A program made the translations under genes and the position numbers. The notes under the pieces were generated by a model. That model was given only the letters and a program-made list of their open reading frames with translations. It ran no database searches and was not told where the DNA came from. A stretch of DNA of 64,000 bases. Source: Corylus avellana (taxonomy: Eukaryota; Streptophyta; Magnoliopsida; Fagales; Betulaceae). Below are positions 1-10,859 of the stretch, one piece after another (the first letter of the stretch is position 1; every line of letters begins with the position of its first letter). Location of the stretch: positions 27,371,513 to 27,435,512 of the forward strand of contig NC_081545.1 in assembly GCF_901000735.1 (NCBI RefSeq), in the 5' to 3' direction.

Positions 1-29
1 TCTAATTAATGTTATAATTTCTTTTAAGG

Positions 30-270
30 AAAAGTCTATATACTCCCCTCAAACTATGAGTAATTCTAGAAGTCTCTCTTGTGTCCCTCTTGAGTCACTC
101 CAAGAATAATGTGGCTATTAAAATCACCATTTAATCAAAATCCAATAATGATAAATTACAAGCCCAATAGTAATTTTAATAGCCACATCATTCTTAGATG
201 GATTCAAGAAAGACACAAGAGGGACTTCTAAAATTACTAGAAAACTACCACCCAATTGAGAATGTCCCCC
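30..270. mobile_element. Foldback MITE-like hairpin
   Basis: Two arms are near-perfect inverted copies: about 58-125 (starting AGTAATTCTAGAAGTC) and about 165-240 (ending in its complement, GACTTCTAAAATTACT). They are separated by about 40 bases. There is no coding potential. The structure fits a non-autonomous DNA transposon; no target-site duplication could be fixed, so the superfamily is open and the outer limits are approximate. Confidence 0.6.
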
Positions 271-343
271 CTCCCCCCAAACAACCAATGGTAATTTTAT
301 AAAAATGAATTTTTATTTTTATTTTTAAATTTGGACACCACTT

Positions 344-345
<2 letters not shown>

Positions 346-387
<42 letters not shown>
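346..387. repeat. (TA)n microsatellite
   Basis: An uninterrupted run of about 20 TA units lies at the outer edge of the left arm of the long inverted repeat. It produces a meaningless Tyr-Ile reading frame on the minus strand. Confidence 0.95.
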
Positions 388-389
<2 letters not shown>

Positions 390-1005
390 ATGAATCCGCT
401 AAAATGTAAAAATTCCTAAGTTTTTTTTTTTTTTTAGATTCTTTACTTTCTAGGTCAATTGAAATGCCAAATAAATCCCCACCGTTAAATTTCCTCAAAT
501 TTGTGTAATGCCAGTTAATCCCAATCAAAACGCACTATTTTGCCACGTTAGCATAATAAATTTGTTTATTAATTTTATTTAAAAAAAATTAAAAATAAAA
601 TTGAAGGGGTAGCTCTGTTTTTGGGTTTTTAATTTTCGCATGGTTATGTGAGCATTTGTGGTCGTTTTAGGTCTGATTTTGACGGGTATTTCTCATTTTG
701 GTGATTCATCGTTTTGCTTTCTGGGTGTTTGATATTTTTGGTATTCTCTGTTTGGTTACTGAGAATATGTTGGGAAAGAGACCAAAGCGTATGTTTATGT
801 TGTTTTGGATTGGTCAAATGTTATACTGTATATCTGAGTGGCAATTTACTGATTTTTGTTTCCTTGGGCTGGTGTTTGGACCGGTGATGGCTTGGATGGT
901 AGAGGTAGACGATGATGAAGAGGCCAAGGGTGCAGAGATGATGTTCGATGAAAGGCTTCAAAGAGAAAAAAGAAAGGGATGGTAGCGGGTGTTGGGTGAC
1001 AAGTT
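386..1005 (+). repeat. Left arm of long interrupted inverted repeat
   Basis: Two blocks of this arm recur in reverse complement on the far side of the copia element: about 388-600 matches about 7560-7785, including a poly-T against a poly-A tract, and about 865-1005 matches about 7335-7470. The part between the blocks (600-865) has no counterpart. The reading frames in this arm are not conserved in the other arm and look non-coding. This could be the terminal repeat of a large DNA transposon or two copies of one dispersed repeat in opposite orientation. Confidence 0.65.
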
Positions 1006-1241
1006 GACAACATCTGAAACCTTTTCTGAATACAATCTCTTCTTCCCACTGAGAGAGGGACTCCAAAGAGCTTCACAGTAGTATTCTTTTCCTCATTTGA
1101 AGCCACCAGAGCCGGCTTACCAAGGCTTAGGCTGCAGCTTTTAGCCCCATGAACGCCCACATAATTAACAGCACTTTGCATTCGGCATGAAGAATCCAAC
1201 TCTATGAGGAGCAGCTGTAAAATCACAGCTTCTTTGCTCAA
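1005..1241 (-). pseudogene. Possible gene fragment with a KLFGV motif
   Basis: Reading leftward from 1241, an open frame gives about 75 residues containing NTTVKLFGVPLSVGRR. The R/KLFGV core is a known repression motif in plant transcription factors such as class-B heat-shock factors, RAV and some MYB proteins. No DNA-binding domain is present, and the frame runs on into the inverted-repeat arm, so at best this is the tail of a captured or decayed gene. It may be chance; I cannot name the parent gene. Confidence 0.25.
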
Positions 1242-1286
1242 ACGGCGCCGGTTTTACATGGTTTTGAATGAAGTAGATGATGTTGT

Positions 1287-1560
1287 TATTGGAATACACA
1301 TGAAACATGTGTTAAATTAGCTGGCATGAGCTGTATTGGAACACACATGAAACATGTGCTGGATTTGGATTAAACATGTGTTTGATTAGCTGAAACTTAG
1401 TGGAGAAGTTATTATTAGTTGAGTGTATTTTTACAGCAAAGTCTTTTGTATAAATACTCTTCTGTACATTTTTTATTCATTAATACAAAAATCCTAGTGA
1501 TTCAACCAAAGAATACTTTCTGTGCTCGCATACTCTGTTCTTCATTTTCTATGTTTTTCA
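1287..1560 (+). repeat. 5' LTR of copia element
   Basis: The 274-base repeat begins TATTGGAATACACATG and ends in CA. Its first 75 bases hold two copies of a TATTGGAA-YACACATG block, each containing the palindrome CACATG-AAA-CATGTG. The 3' end is followed by a degenerate initiator-Met tRNA primer site (ATGGTAGCTC near 1594, compared with the usual TGGTATCAGAGC). Confidence 0.93.
1449..1456 (+). promoter_or_regulatory. Probable LTR TATA box
   Basis: TATAAATA lies in the second half of the LTR, about 110 bases before the LTR end. This is the usual place for the retrotransposon promoter. The same site is kept in the 3' LTR at about 6271. Confidence 0.6.
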
Positions 1561-1663
1561 TTCATCCACAACATATTGAATCTCACATTTGATATGGTAG
1601 CTCAATTTTCTTCTGTGTTCATTCCTTTCTATTCAGATTTCTTCTTGATTTTTTTTTGTAATC

Positions 1664-3030
1664 ATGGCTTCATCTTGTTCCATGGAGTCTAATCTTTCGA
1701 ATTCTTCAACTTCTTCAACTTCTGTTAACTCTGTAATAGATTCAAATCCATTGTTTCTTCACCATGGTGACAGTCCTGGTTCGGTGATTGTTTCCTCTCC
1801 ACTCAATGGAGAAAACTACTACACATGGGCTAGATCCATGACCATGGCCTTGACAGCGAAAAACAAGCTCTAGTTCATCAATGGTCAACTGCCAAAACCA
1901 CTGCCTTCTGATCCAGATTACTTTGCATGGACACGTTGCAATAATATGGTTCTTTCTTGGCTCATCAATTCTGTGACGAAGGAAATTGCAACCAATGTCA
2001 TTTTTATTGATTCAGCAGAAACTATGTGGAATGATCTTCGTGATCGTTTTTCTCAGCAGAATGGCCCGAGGATCTTCCAAATTCAGAAGGCAATTTCTGC
2101 AATTACTCAGGAGAATCAATCGGTAAGCACTTACTACACAGCTCTCAAAGGATTGTGGGATGAATTACTCATGTATCGTCCAATACCAATCTATTTGTGT
2201 GGTAAATGTACTTGTGGTGGTGTGAAAACTCTCTCTAAGTATCATCACCAGGAGTATATTCTTCAGTTCCTCATGGGATTGAATGACTCTTTATCCCATG
2301 TGAGAGGCCAAATACTGTTAATGGATCCACTTCCACCTATTAACAAGGTGTTCTCCTTGGTTGTTCAAGATGAACGCCAAAGGATGATTTCTGGTTCGAT
2401 TGATTCCATGTTTCATAATACTACTGCCATGATGGTTAATAATGTCAGGTTGCTTCTTCATCTTCCAATTCTTCTCATACTTATGCGAGTACTCGATTTG
2501 GTAAATCGAATGTCATCCGCAAGGATAGACCTACATGCACTCATTGTGGTGTCTATGGACATACTGTTGAAAAGTGTTACAGACTACACGGTTTCCCACC
2601 TGGTTTCAAATTTACCAAAGGGAGACCTGCTGCCAATCACGCTGTTCATCAAGTTTCTGATCTTGAGTCATCCCGCAACTTGTCAACCAATCTGCCTACA
2701 AGTTTGCCAATCAATTAGGAGCAAATTCAGCAATTGCTTGCTTTGCTACAGCCAAAGTCTGATATGGCTCCACCAGTCATTCAAGCAGGTGAACATCAGA
2801 GTCACCTAGTGTCTCAGATGTCAGGTACTTACTTTCTAATTCAATCTCCGCACTCTGTTTTCTCATCCATTTCATCTTTTCAAGTTGCCTCCCAATTTGA
2901 AAACAATCCCTGGATTATAGATACAGGTGCTACTGACCATATGGTCTGTTCCCTTTCTTTTCTTACTACAATGACATCAACTGTTTCTAAATTTGTAAAA
3001 CTACCTAATGGTCAATTTGTTCAGTTACAC
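1664..3030 (+). pseudogene. copia gag and protease, broken
   Basis: From the ATG at 1664 the frame shows the copia gag start, with LNGENYYTWARSM, then an in-frame TAG at 1871-1873. It resumes in the same frame through a UBN2-type capsid region (MWNDLRDRFSQ, YYTALKGLWDEL). Near 2450 the frame shifts by one; in the new frame a CCHC zinc knuckle lies at about 2536-2577 (Cys-x2-Cys-x4-His-x4-Cys), followed by the aspartic protease motif DTGATDHM near 2923-2946. A second shift occurs near 3030. Gag packages the RNA and the protease would process the polyprotein; this copy cannot do either without repair. Confidence 0.9.
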
Positions 3031-6000
3031 ATGTTGGCACAGTTCAAATTTCTGCTTCATTCATTTTAACCAATGTGCTTTGTGTTCCATCTTTCACTTT
3101 CAATCTCATTTCAGCAAGTAAACTAACTAAAATTCTTTCTTGTTGTCTCATTTTTCTTGCTGATTTCTGTTTTATTCAGCACCTGTTGACTTGGAGAATG
3201 ATTGGAGTGGGTAAGGAACATGAAGGCTTGTTCTATTTGGTCAATAAACCAGTAAAGCCTGTATCAAGCACTTCAATTCCTGTTGTTAGTCTTTCTATTA
3301 AGAATGTTTCTTCAGATGTATGGCATTACCATTTAGGTCATTTGTCTTCTTCACGCCTTAAGCTTCTAAGTCAATTAGATTCTAGCATATCTGTTGACTC
3401 CAATAAGTGTTTTACTATTTGCCCTTTGGCTAAGCAACAAAGATTACGTTTTCCTGTAAGCCATTATGTTTCTAATAAAGCTTTTGATTTGCTGCATTGT
3501 GACATTTGGGGTCACTTTTCTACTAATTCTTTCAATGGTGTTAAATATTTTCTCACCATAGTAGATGATTATTCTAGATTCACTTGGGTTCATCTAATGG
3601 TTGCTAAGTTTTAAACCAGAAATTTGATTAAATCCTTTGTTCATATGATTGAAACCCAATTTGAATCTAAAGTCAAATGCATTCGAAGTAACAATGGTCT
3701 TGAATTCCAGCTATTTGATTTTTACCAATCCAAAGGCATCATTCATCAATTGAGTTGTGTTGAGACACCTCAACAAAACTCAATAGTTGAAAGAAAACAT
3801 CAACACTTGCTAAATGTAGCACGAGCTCTAAGATTTCAAGCTAATCTGCCACTCATTTTTTGGGGTGAATGTATTCTTTCTGCTGTTCATATAATCAACA
3901 GAATTCCTACTCCTATTTTGTCTAACAAAACACCCTATGAGTGTCTGATTTCAACTCCTCCAAATTATTCTCATCTTCGAATATTTGGTTGTTTGTGTTT
4001 TGCTTCAACTCTCACTAGAAATCGATCTAAGTTTTATTCAAGAGCAAAGCCATGTGTTTTCTTTGGATATCCATATAACATCAAAGGATATAAATTGTTT
4101 GATTTGTCCACTAAAATAATTTTTATTTCTCGTGATGTTATATTCAATGAAAGTGTTTTTCCCTACCATCCAAACTTTAAACTCTCTCATATTATACAAC
4201 ATAACACTGTTCTTCCAACTCCTATTCCAGATTATGATGATAATTCCGTTTCTATTCCAAATCATTTTATTGATATTGTTAATAATCATGTTCTTTCTAT
4301 TTCTAATGATGTTTCTGAACCCAATAATCATGAAACACATTTGGATTCTGTTCATAGTACACATGTTCCTAGTATTCCCATTAGAAAATCATCTAGGATT
4401 AAACATAAGCCTAGTTACTTACAACATTTTCATTGTCAAATGGCAACTACTTCATCCTTATTACCTCAAAGCATTCATCCAATGGATTCAGGTATTTCTT
4501 ATAATCTCTCATCTGTCCTTTCATATGATAAATTGCCCCCTTCTTATAAACATTTTCTTCTTTCGGTTTCAACACATGTTGAGCCACAATATTATCACCA
4601 AGCTATTCAGCATGCATGTTGGCGTGAAGCAATGCAAGCTGAAATCAAAGCTCTTGAAGATAATAATACATGGACTCTTGTGTAAGTTGCTATTGGGTGT
4701 AAATGGGTTTGCAAGGTGAAGCACAAAGCAGATGGGTCAGTTGAAAGGAACAAAGCCAGACTTGTAGCCAAAGGATTCACTCAATGTGAAGGCTTGGACT
4801 ACTTTGAAACCTTCTCTCCAGTGGCTAAACTCACCATAGTCCGGTGTTTACTTGCATTGGCAGCAATCAATAATTGGGAGCTTCATCAACTAGATGTAAA
4901 CAATGCATTTTTGCATGGAGATCTAGATGAAGAAGTGTATATGAAACCACCTCTTGGCTTTGGCACCAAGGGAGACAATAGGGTTTGTCGTTTGAACAAG
5001 TCTTTATATGGTCTAAAACAGGCCTCTCGACAATGGTTCAGCAAATTTTCCTCAACTCTGCTTGCTCACGGGTTCATTCAATCCAAAGCCGATTATTCAT
5101 TGTTTACTAAGTCCAAAGGTTCTTCTTTTATGGCCCTTTTAGTTTATGTTGATGACATAGTTCTAGCTAGCAATGATGGTCAAGCTATAGCAGATTTGAT
5201 TGTGTTTTTGAACACTCAGTTTAAGTTGAAAGACTTGGGTCCTTTGAAGTTTTTTCTTGGGTTGGAGATTGCTCGAAATTCTCAAGGGATTTCACTATGT
5301 CAAAGAAAATTTGCTCTAGATATTCTCAGTGATGCTGGTCATTTAGCTGCAAAGCCTTCCAAATTTCCTATGGAATCTAATACCAAGTTTTCTGCTATGG
5401 ATGGAGCCTTACTTGATGATCCCACAATGTATCGAAGGTTGATTAGAAGGCTGCTCTATCTCACAATCACTAGGCCTGATTTAACATATTCAGTCCACAC
5501 TTTGAGTCAGTTTATGCAAGCTCCTCGGCAGCCTCACCTTGATGTTGCATATAGAATTCTCAGATACATCAAAGCAGCTCCTGGCCAAGGGATTTTCTTT
5601 CTAGCATCTTCAGCTCTTCATTTAAAGGCTTTTTGTGACTCTGATTGGGCTGGTTGTCCAGACACCAGAAGATCAGTATCTGTTTTTTGTGTTTTCTTAG
5701 GAGATTCATTAATCTCTTGGAAGTCTAAGAAGCAAACCACAATTTCCATATCATCAGCTGAAGCCGAATATCGTTCTATGGCAGCTGCTTTGTGTGAGTA
5801 AACTTGGCTGCTTCATTTGCTCAAGGATTTTCAGATTCCTCATCCTCAAGCTGCTCTTTTATTCTGTGACAGTAAAGCAGCTCTTCATATAGCTGCTAAT
5901 CCTATTTACCACGAGAGGACTAAACATATTGAAATCGACTGCCATGTTGTGCGAGAAAAGATCCAACTTGGCCTAGTTCGAACACTTCATTTTTCTTCTA

Positions 6001-6098
6001 CTAATCAACTAGCTGATTTGTTCACTAAGGCTCTTGGTTCTGATGTTTTTCAAACACTTCTATCCAAGATGAACATTATTAATATACATTGTTCATCT
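3031..6098 (+). pseudogene. copia pol: integrase, reverse transcriptase, RNase H, broken
   Basis: In one frame there is a GAG-pre-integrase segment (WHYHLGHLSS), the integrase core, the reverse transcriptase ([27 protein letters not shown] and YVDD at 5145-5156) and RNase H ([22 protein letters not shown]). TAA stops fall at 3612-3614, 4683-4685 and 5799-5801. In the integrase, the second catalytic Asp normally found in RSDNG is Asn here (AAC at 3690-3692), and the PQQNG loop reads PQQNS. So the integrase would be inactive even if the stops were read through. Known function of the family: copying element RNA to cDNA and inserting it. Confidence 0.93.
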
Positions 6099-6107
6099 TG
6101 AGGGGGG

Positions 6108-6382
6108 TATTGGAATACACATGAAACATGTGTTAAATTAGCTGGCATGAGCTGTATTGGAACACACATGAAAAATGTGCTGGATTAGGATTAAACATGT
6201 GTTTGATTAGTTGAAACTTAGTGGAGAAGTTTATTATTAGTTGAGTGTATTTTTACAGCAAAGTCTTTTGTATAAATACTCTTTTGTACATTTTTTATTC
6301 ATTAATACAAAAATCCTAGTGATTCAACCAAAGAATACTTTCTGTGCTCGCATACTCTGTTCTTCATTTTCTCTGTTTTTCA
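6108..6382 (+). repeat. 3' LTR of copia element
   Basis: It differs from the 5' LTR by five substitutions and one extra T. It follows the polypurine tract directly and ends CTGTTTTTCA. The flank beyond it (TGTGGGCG) does not repeat the bases before the 5' LTR. Confidence 0.93.
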
Positions 6383-6603
6383 TGTGGGCGAGCTCCGACA
6401 GTTGCATGAAGTTTTTTCTTCTCAGTCGTTGGTTGTCTTCCATCATTCTCAGATGATATGGCAATTCTGCCTATGTCTATTACTATTTTCTTTTCGTCTC
6501 CACTCACTTTCTGTCATAATACACATATGTTTCCAATCCCCATATTAATTTCTCGCATCTCCTCTCATCCAATACTCATAGACGAAATAAAATAGAATAA
6601 TAC

Positions 6604-6960
<357 letters not shown>

Positions 6961-7211
6961 TTATGTCCAATTCTTGTCCTTCCAAGAAATACCATGGACA
7001 AGAACTTGGAAGGAAGAGGGCTAGCAGCATGTTGAGCATAAGAAAAGGCAACAAAACTAAAATAGAAACTAACTGTCTAAGAAACGTTTGTGATTCTTAT
7101 TAGCGGCAGAAAACAATGAATCACAATTTCAGCAAAAAAAAAAACCATTTTGCACTGTGAGCGAAATCGAATTCCTCTTCTAATATATATGGTATCATAG
7201 CAGTGAAGAAT

Positions 7212-7330
7212 TGTTGGGGTTATCCCACATCGGTTTATGAAAGGGGCTGGTGGTCAGTTTATAAGTGTAAGGAAAAGCCTCACTTCTTGAACTAGTTTTT
7301 AGGATTAAGATAGGCTCAATACCACCCAAT
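7212..7330 (+). mobile_element. TRIM-like solo LTR fragment
   Basis: The stretch starts TGTTGGGGTTATCCCACATCGG-like, a hallmark start of small terminal-repeat retrotransposons in miniature in plants, and continues with a TTTATAAGTGTAAGG segment. No second copy or interior was found nearby, so it is read as a solo or truncated LTR. The call rests on pattern recognition only. Confidence 0.4.
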
Positions 7331-7334
7331 AAGA

Positions 7335-7785
7335 ATGACTTACGTCGTCACCCAACACCTACTACCATCCCTTTCTTTTTCTCTTTGAAGCCTTTCATCG
7401 AACTTCATCTCTGCACCGTTGGCCTCTTCATCATCATCTACCTCTACCATCCAAGCCATCACCAGTCCAAACACCCGCCCAACTACCTCCTGGGGTTGGC
7501 TTGCGGCCACTCCCAGGGCCAGGGGGTCAAGGCTGGCTTTCCGGCCACCCCTCAAATTTTTTTATCTTTATTTTTAAAAATTAAATTAATAAAACAATTA
7601 TTATGCTGACGTGGCTAAACGGTGCATTTTGATTGGGACTAACGAGCATTACATAAATTTGAGAAAAATTTAACAATGGGAATTTATTTCGCATTTTGAT
7701 TAACTCAGGAAGTAAAAAATCTTTACAAAAAAAAAAAAAAAAAAAAAAAACCTTAAGAATTTTACAATTTTGACGAATTGACTAA
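7335..7785 (-). repeat. Right arm of long interrupted inverted repeat
   Basis: This is the reverse complement of blocks in 386-1005. It contains a poly-A run at 7727-7751 matching the poly-T of the left arm. Between the two matching blocks, at about 7470-7555, there is GC-richer sequence (GGCCACTCCC and GGCCACCCC motifs) without a counterpart in the left arm. A similar GGCCACC-rich stretch is seen at 62650-62737. Confidence 0.65.
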
Positions 7786-7814
7786 TGAATTTATAATATA
7801 TTTACCCTTAAAAC

Positions 7815-8640
7815 AATCAAGAAACTCAATTATATTATTAAATATTGAAAAATATTTCAACTGCATTATTGAGAGAGTAATTAAAAAGAAATGTTGCACA
7901 TAGGAGTGATCAAATTTTTTAAATTTTTAATGAATTCTGATCGGCTGATGGGACTGCCAAATTGTCTCTCCTGTCATAAGAACACAATTATAGAACAGAT
8001 TTTTTAATGCTTTTTATTTATTTTTATTTTTTAGCATATCTACACAAAGAAAGGGGAGAGGGGATTCGAATTAGTGACCTTCACTTCACTAGCCGTAGTC
8101 CACAGCTGATTAAGCTACCTTTACTGGCGATTTTTTTAATGCTTTTATTCTAATTTTTCAGTCTCAACTCTAAGCTACTATTTAGCCTTGTAGCTGCAAT
8201 TGTCTTCTGGATCGTCGCTTTGTAACTCTAATATTTGGCTTACCCCCCAACACAGAGAGAGAGAGAGAGAGAGACTCAGAGACCCAACTTGGTATGGTTG
8301 TAGCATAGGGTATTTATAATAATAGAATCATGCTATGGAGGCGTTATATTGGTTGTTCATTGGCTTGGAGGATGCTAGAGTACTTTTTGGTGGGGCGGGT
8401 ACTAAGGTATACTTCTATTAGTCTTGAGGAAGTGCATCTAGTTTTTATCGTCTAAACTCCTATTAAGTGATCTCTTCAAACATGTGTTACTATTATTTCA
8501 GCCGTATAGAATAGCACATTGATGGCTTCATCTTGCCTTTCGAATTAAAGAAAATAAAAATCTGACTTCTCTCTGCCTGGACAACAAGGTATGACCAGAA
8601 ATTCCCCACATCATAAACGAATTAATTAATAGCAAAATTA
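7815..8640 (+). pseudogene. Relic of a third carboxylesterase locus (flanks only)
   Basis: The left part (about 7815-7985) resembles the 5' flanks of the two intact esterases: the ATTATTAAATATTGAAAAAT and CTTCAACTGCATTATT-like segments, then GGGACTGCCAAATTGTCTCT against GGACCGATTCTGCATCAAATTGTCTCT at 12401. The right part (about 8281-8640) resembles their 3' flanks: GGTATTTATAATAATA, GATGCTAGAGT and the AATTCCCCACAT-ATAAA block, matching 13770, 13838 and 17810. Between them there is no HGGG, GESAGG or any other esterase coding sequence; a SINE and simple repeats occupy the space. I infer an older tandem copy whose coding body was deleted. Confidence 0.55.
8035..8130 (-). mobile_element. SINE-like tRNA-derived head
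   Basis: On the minus strand GGTAGCTTAATCAGCTG (box A-like) is followed by GGTCACTAATTCGAATCCCC (box B-like). The layout is the same as in the copies at 14940 and 15480. It lies inside the eroded esterase locus. No tail or target duplication could be defined. Confidence 0.5.
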
Positions 8641-8715
8641 ATGAAATAAGTTAAAAATTGAAATCTATTTGAATACTGATAGATATTGTTAATTGTTGAT
8701 TTTAAAAAAGGGTTA

Positions 8716-8852
8716 TGCAAGAATGGCCTTGACCGAGAACCGTAGCGGAATTACCGATTACGGGGCTTCTTTGGTCTAACAGGATATTATTGTAAATTCG
8801 TCAAGAATTACGGAATAATTGTTTCCCCGCTTGCAACGTTACTAATTAGAAA
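8716..8852 (+). mobile_element. Ty3/gypsy reverse-transcriptase relic
   Basis: Conceptual translation gives WP-stop-PRTVAEL, then after a one-base shift [17 protein letters not shown] and SPLATLL. This is the well-known gypsy segment between the RT thumb and RNase H (usually LRGFLGLTGYYRKFVKNYG). Only about 45 codons remain, with one stop and one frameshift; no LTRs are visible nearby. Confidence 0.85.
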
Positions 8853-9129
8853 CTGAAAGTTTGGACAATACCAACAAAGCAGAGGACAAATAAAAGCCAA
8901 AGTAAATTAGGAATTTGAATAACGTTAAAGTGTTGATTAAATGAAATTTATCTTTTTCTATTAAGCTTAAGTTTTTGGAACAAGTGTTTATTTAATATGG
9001 TATTAGAGTCAACTGTCTTGAGTTAGAACCTTGACCACATCAATTTACCCTCATTTAAATTAAATTTTTACATGTTGGGCTTCACCTATTAAAAATGAGT
9101 TTGAACCCACACGTTAGAGGAGTTTTAAA

Positions 9130-9911
9130 TAGGAGTGGACAGATTAACCGGTTACCGATTACCGGCCGTGTACCGGTTTCGACCAAACCGATATTAACCG
9201 TAACCGATATACCGATATCCTTATCGGTTAAATTTTTTATACCGGTATCCTTATCGGTTCGGTTAGAAATTTCATATCGGTTAACAGTTTAACCGATATA
9301 AACCATTAAATAAGAATGCCAAAACGACGTAGTTTTGGAATTATATATATACCTATGTAACCTTATCTTAATTTGGGTTTGGGTAGGTTTGATCTTTTTT
9401 TTTTAGTGATGGCATTGGATGAGATTTCTTTGCCTTTGGTGAAAGCATTTTTCATTAACTAGTTTTGTTAGTCTAATTAGCATTCATTATGTTAATTAGT
9501 CAATTTGCTTTGGAAAAATGTATTTTATAATATAAAAAAAATTGTGATAGATCAATATAAAAAAGCTTCAATTTTTATTCCAAAAAACAAATATTTGGGT
9601 CCCAACAAAAAGTATTTGGGCCCTAAAATAACTTATTTTTAATAAGTTATTTTAGCCAAACAAAAAGTATTTGGGCTCTCAAAAGTCAAAAAAACTCATT
9701 TTTTGCCCAACAAAATAAATCAATATAAAGTCCACGGTTAAATCAGTTAACCGGTTTAACCGAACCGTTTAACCGTATACCGTTATAACTGATAATTTCG
9801 GTTAAAATTCTTATTGGTTCGGTATCGGTTAATAAACCGTTTAATCAAAAATTATCGGTTAATAACCGATAAGAGCCAAAACCGGACCGTTTTGACCGAT
9901 ACGCAGGCCTA
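9130..9911. mobile_element. Non-autonomous hAT element with 8-bp target duplication
   Basis: The element is flanked by the perfect direct repeat GTTTTAAA at 9122-9129 and 9912-9919, the 8-base target duplication expected for hAT transposons. It starts TAGGAGTGGAC and ends GCAGGCCTA (imperfect TAGG...CCTA ends). Both subterminal regions are packed with ACCGGTTA, ACCGATA and CGGTTAA motifs in both orientations (9145-9300 and 9735-9905), as in hAT elements where such motifs bind transposase. The 780-base body has no transposase frame, so it would need an enzyme in trans. Confidence 0.88.
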
Positions 9912-9919
9912 GTTTTAAA

Positions 9920-10479
9920 ATGTTGATTAAATAATTAAATTTATCCAAAAAAAGATAATATGAAACAAAATAACAAATGAGCTAAGAAAGTTTTGATGAG
10001 TAAAAAAGTAACATAAAAAGTAGTAATTTGGAGGAAAAACGGTGGATTTGGGGACGAAAAAGGCACCCACCAAGTGGAAAATCGAATATTAACTTGTAAT
10101 TTTGTGGAAATCTGTAATTAAACCTTCCACTTTCTTTTGTCTTTGAAAGAATTAAGATGTACTTCTTTTTATGTACAAAATTAATGACTTGATTTTTTGT
10201 TTATATCTAGTCATTGTAGCTCATCTATTTGATCTGTAATTCTTAGTGCATGGCTTCATCTTTCTTTTTTCTTTTTTTTTTTTCGTTTCACCCCAGGAAT
10301 TTGAGACGTGTTTCTGTGACTTCTCATCTTATGTGGCAAATGCATTCATAATGGTTAGTTTTTTCTCAAAAACTCAAAGCAAATTACACTTTGACGCCAG
10401 TAATTAAGGGGAAGGCGAAAATACCTCCCCATATCTTCTTCTTCTTCTTCTTCTTCTTCTTGGCTATTGGATTCAGCAA
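9920..10479. other. Intergenic, no gene seen
   Basis: AT-rich sequence with poly-T runs and a (TTC)n microsatellite at about 10436-10461. No coding or structured feature was recognised. Confidence 0.6.
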
Positions 10480-10852
10480 TTAAGGACCATCAAACTCTGA
10501 TACAAACCCATGCCAGATATCTCTTAGTATAAAAAGAGTTAGAACCCGTCTTTGTTGCTTCAAGCCTCATGATAGTTTTACGTTTCCAATTGTAAATCAC
10601 GTTGTTTCAACGCTTTAGAGGGATGTAATATTTGGGGAGATGGTGTGTTCTATCTCAATAAGGATGGGTTTTGGATTTGATATATATTTTTGCTATACGA
10701 TGATTGAAGAATATGTGGAATGCGGTTATGTAACTTATGCTCGTAACATGTTTGCTAGAATGTCGAACAAAGATCTCCAGGAAATGAGGGTAGAGTTTGA
10801 ACCCAATGTAGTGATTGAGTGTTGCAGGGGTGTTGTGCCGGTGGAAGTTTGA
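10480..10852 (+). pseudogene. Decayed pentatricopeptide-repeat (PPR) gene fragment
   Basis: The open frame from 10640 reads RMGFGFDIYFCYTMIEEY, then VECGYVTYARNMFARMSNKD. This closely follows the plant PLS-class PPR pattern (a GF.D.Y....I..Y..CG....A...F..M..KD series). Upstream, another frame gives an IQTHARYL-like stretch resembling the start of such proteins, separated by stops. Intact PPR genes carry many repeats and act in organelle RNA processing; here one or two repeats survive with shifts, so it is a relic. Confidence 0.6.
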
Positions 10853-10859
10853 TCCAGCT

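Larger units (their letters stand above)
1287..6382 (+). mobile_element. Ty1/copia LTR retrotransposon, full-length but coding-defective
   Basis: Two direct LTRs of 274 and 275 bases flank gag, protease, integrase, reverse transcriptase and RNase H in copia order. A purine-rich tract GAGGGGGG sits directly before the 3' LTR. By eye the LTRs differ at 5 substitutions and one single-base indel, about 2%, so insertion is fairly recent. The coding frame nevertheless carries in-frame stops at 1871, 3612, 4683 and 5799 and frame shifts near 2450 and 3030, so the copy cannot make its own proteins. No exact 5-base target-site duplication was found at the chosen edges. Confidence 0.95.

Noticed and set aside
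698..985. 95-residue open frame in the left inverted-repeat arm
   Set aside because: It does not persist in the right arm and has no recognisable domain; repeat DNA.
7212..7330. Cassandra-type TRIM carrying 5S rRNA
   Set aside because: The CCCACATCGG start fits TRIMs in general, but no 5S A/C-box sequence was seen.
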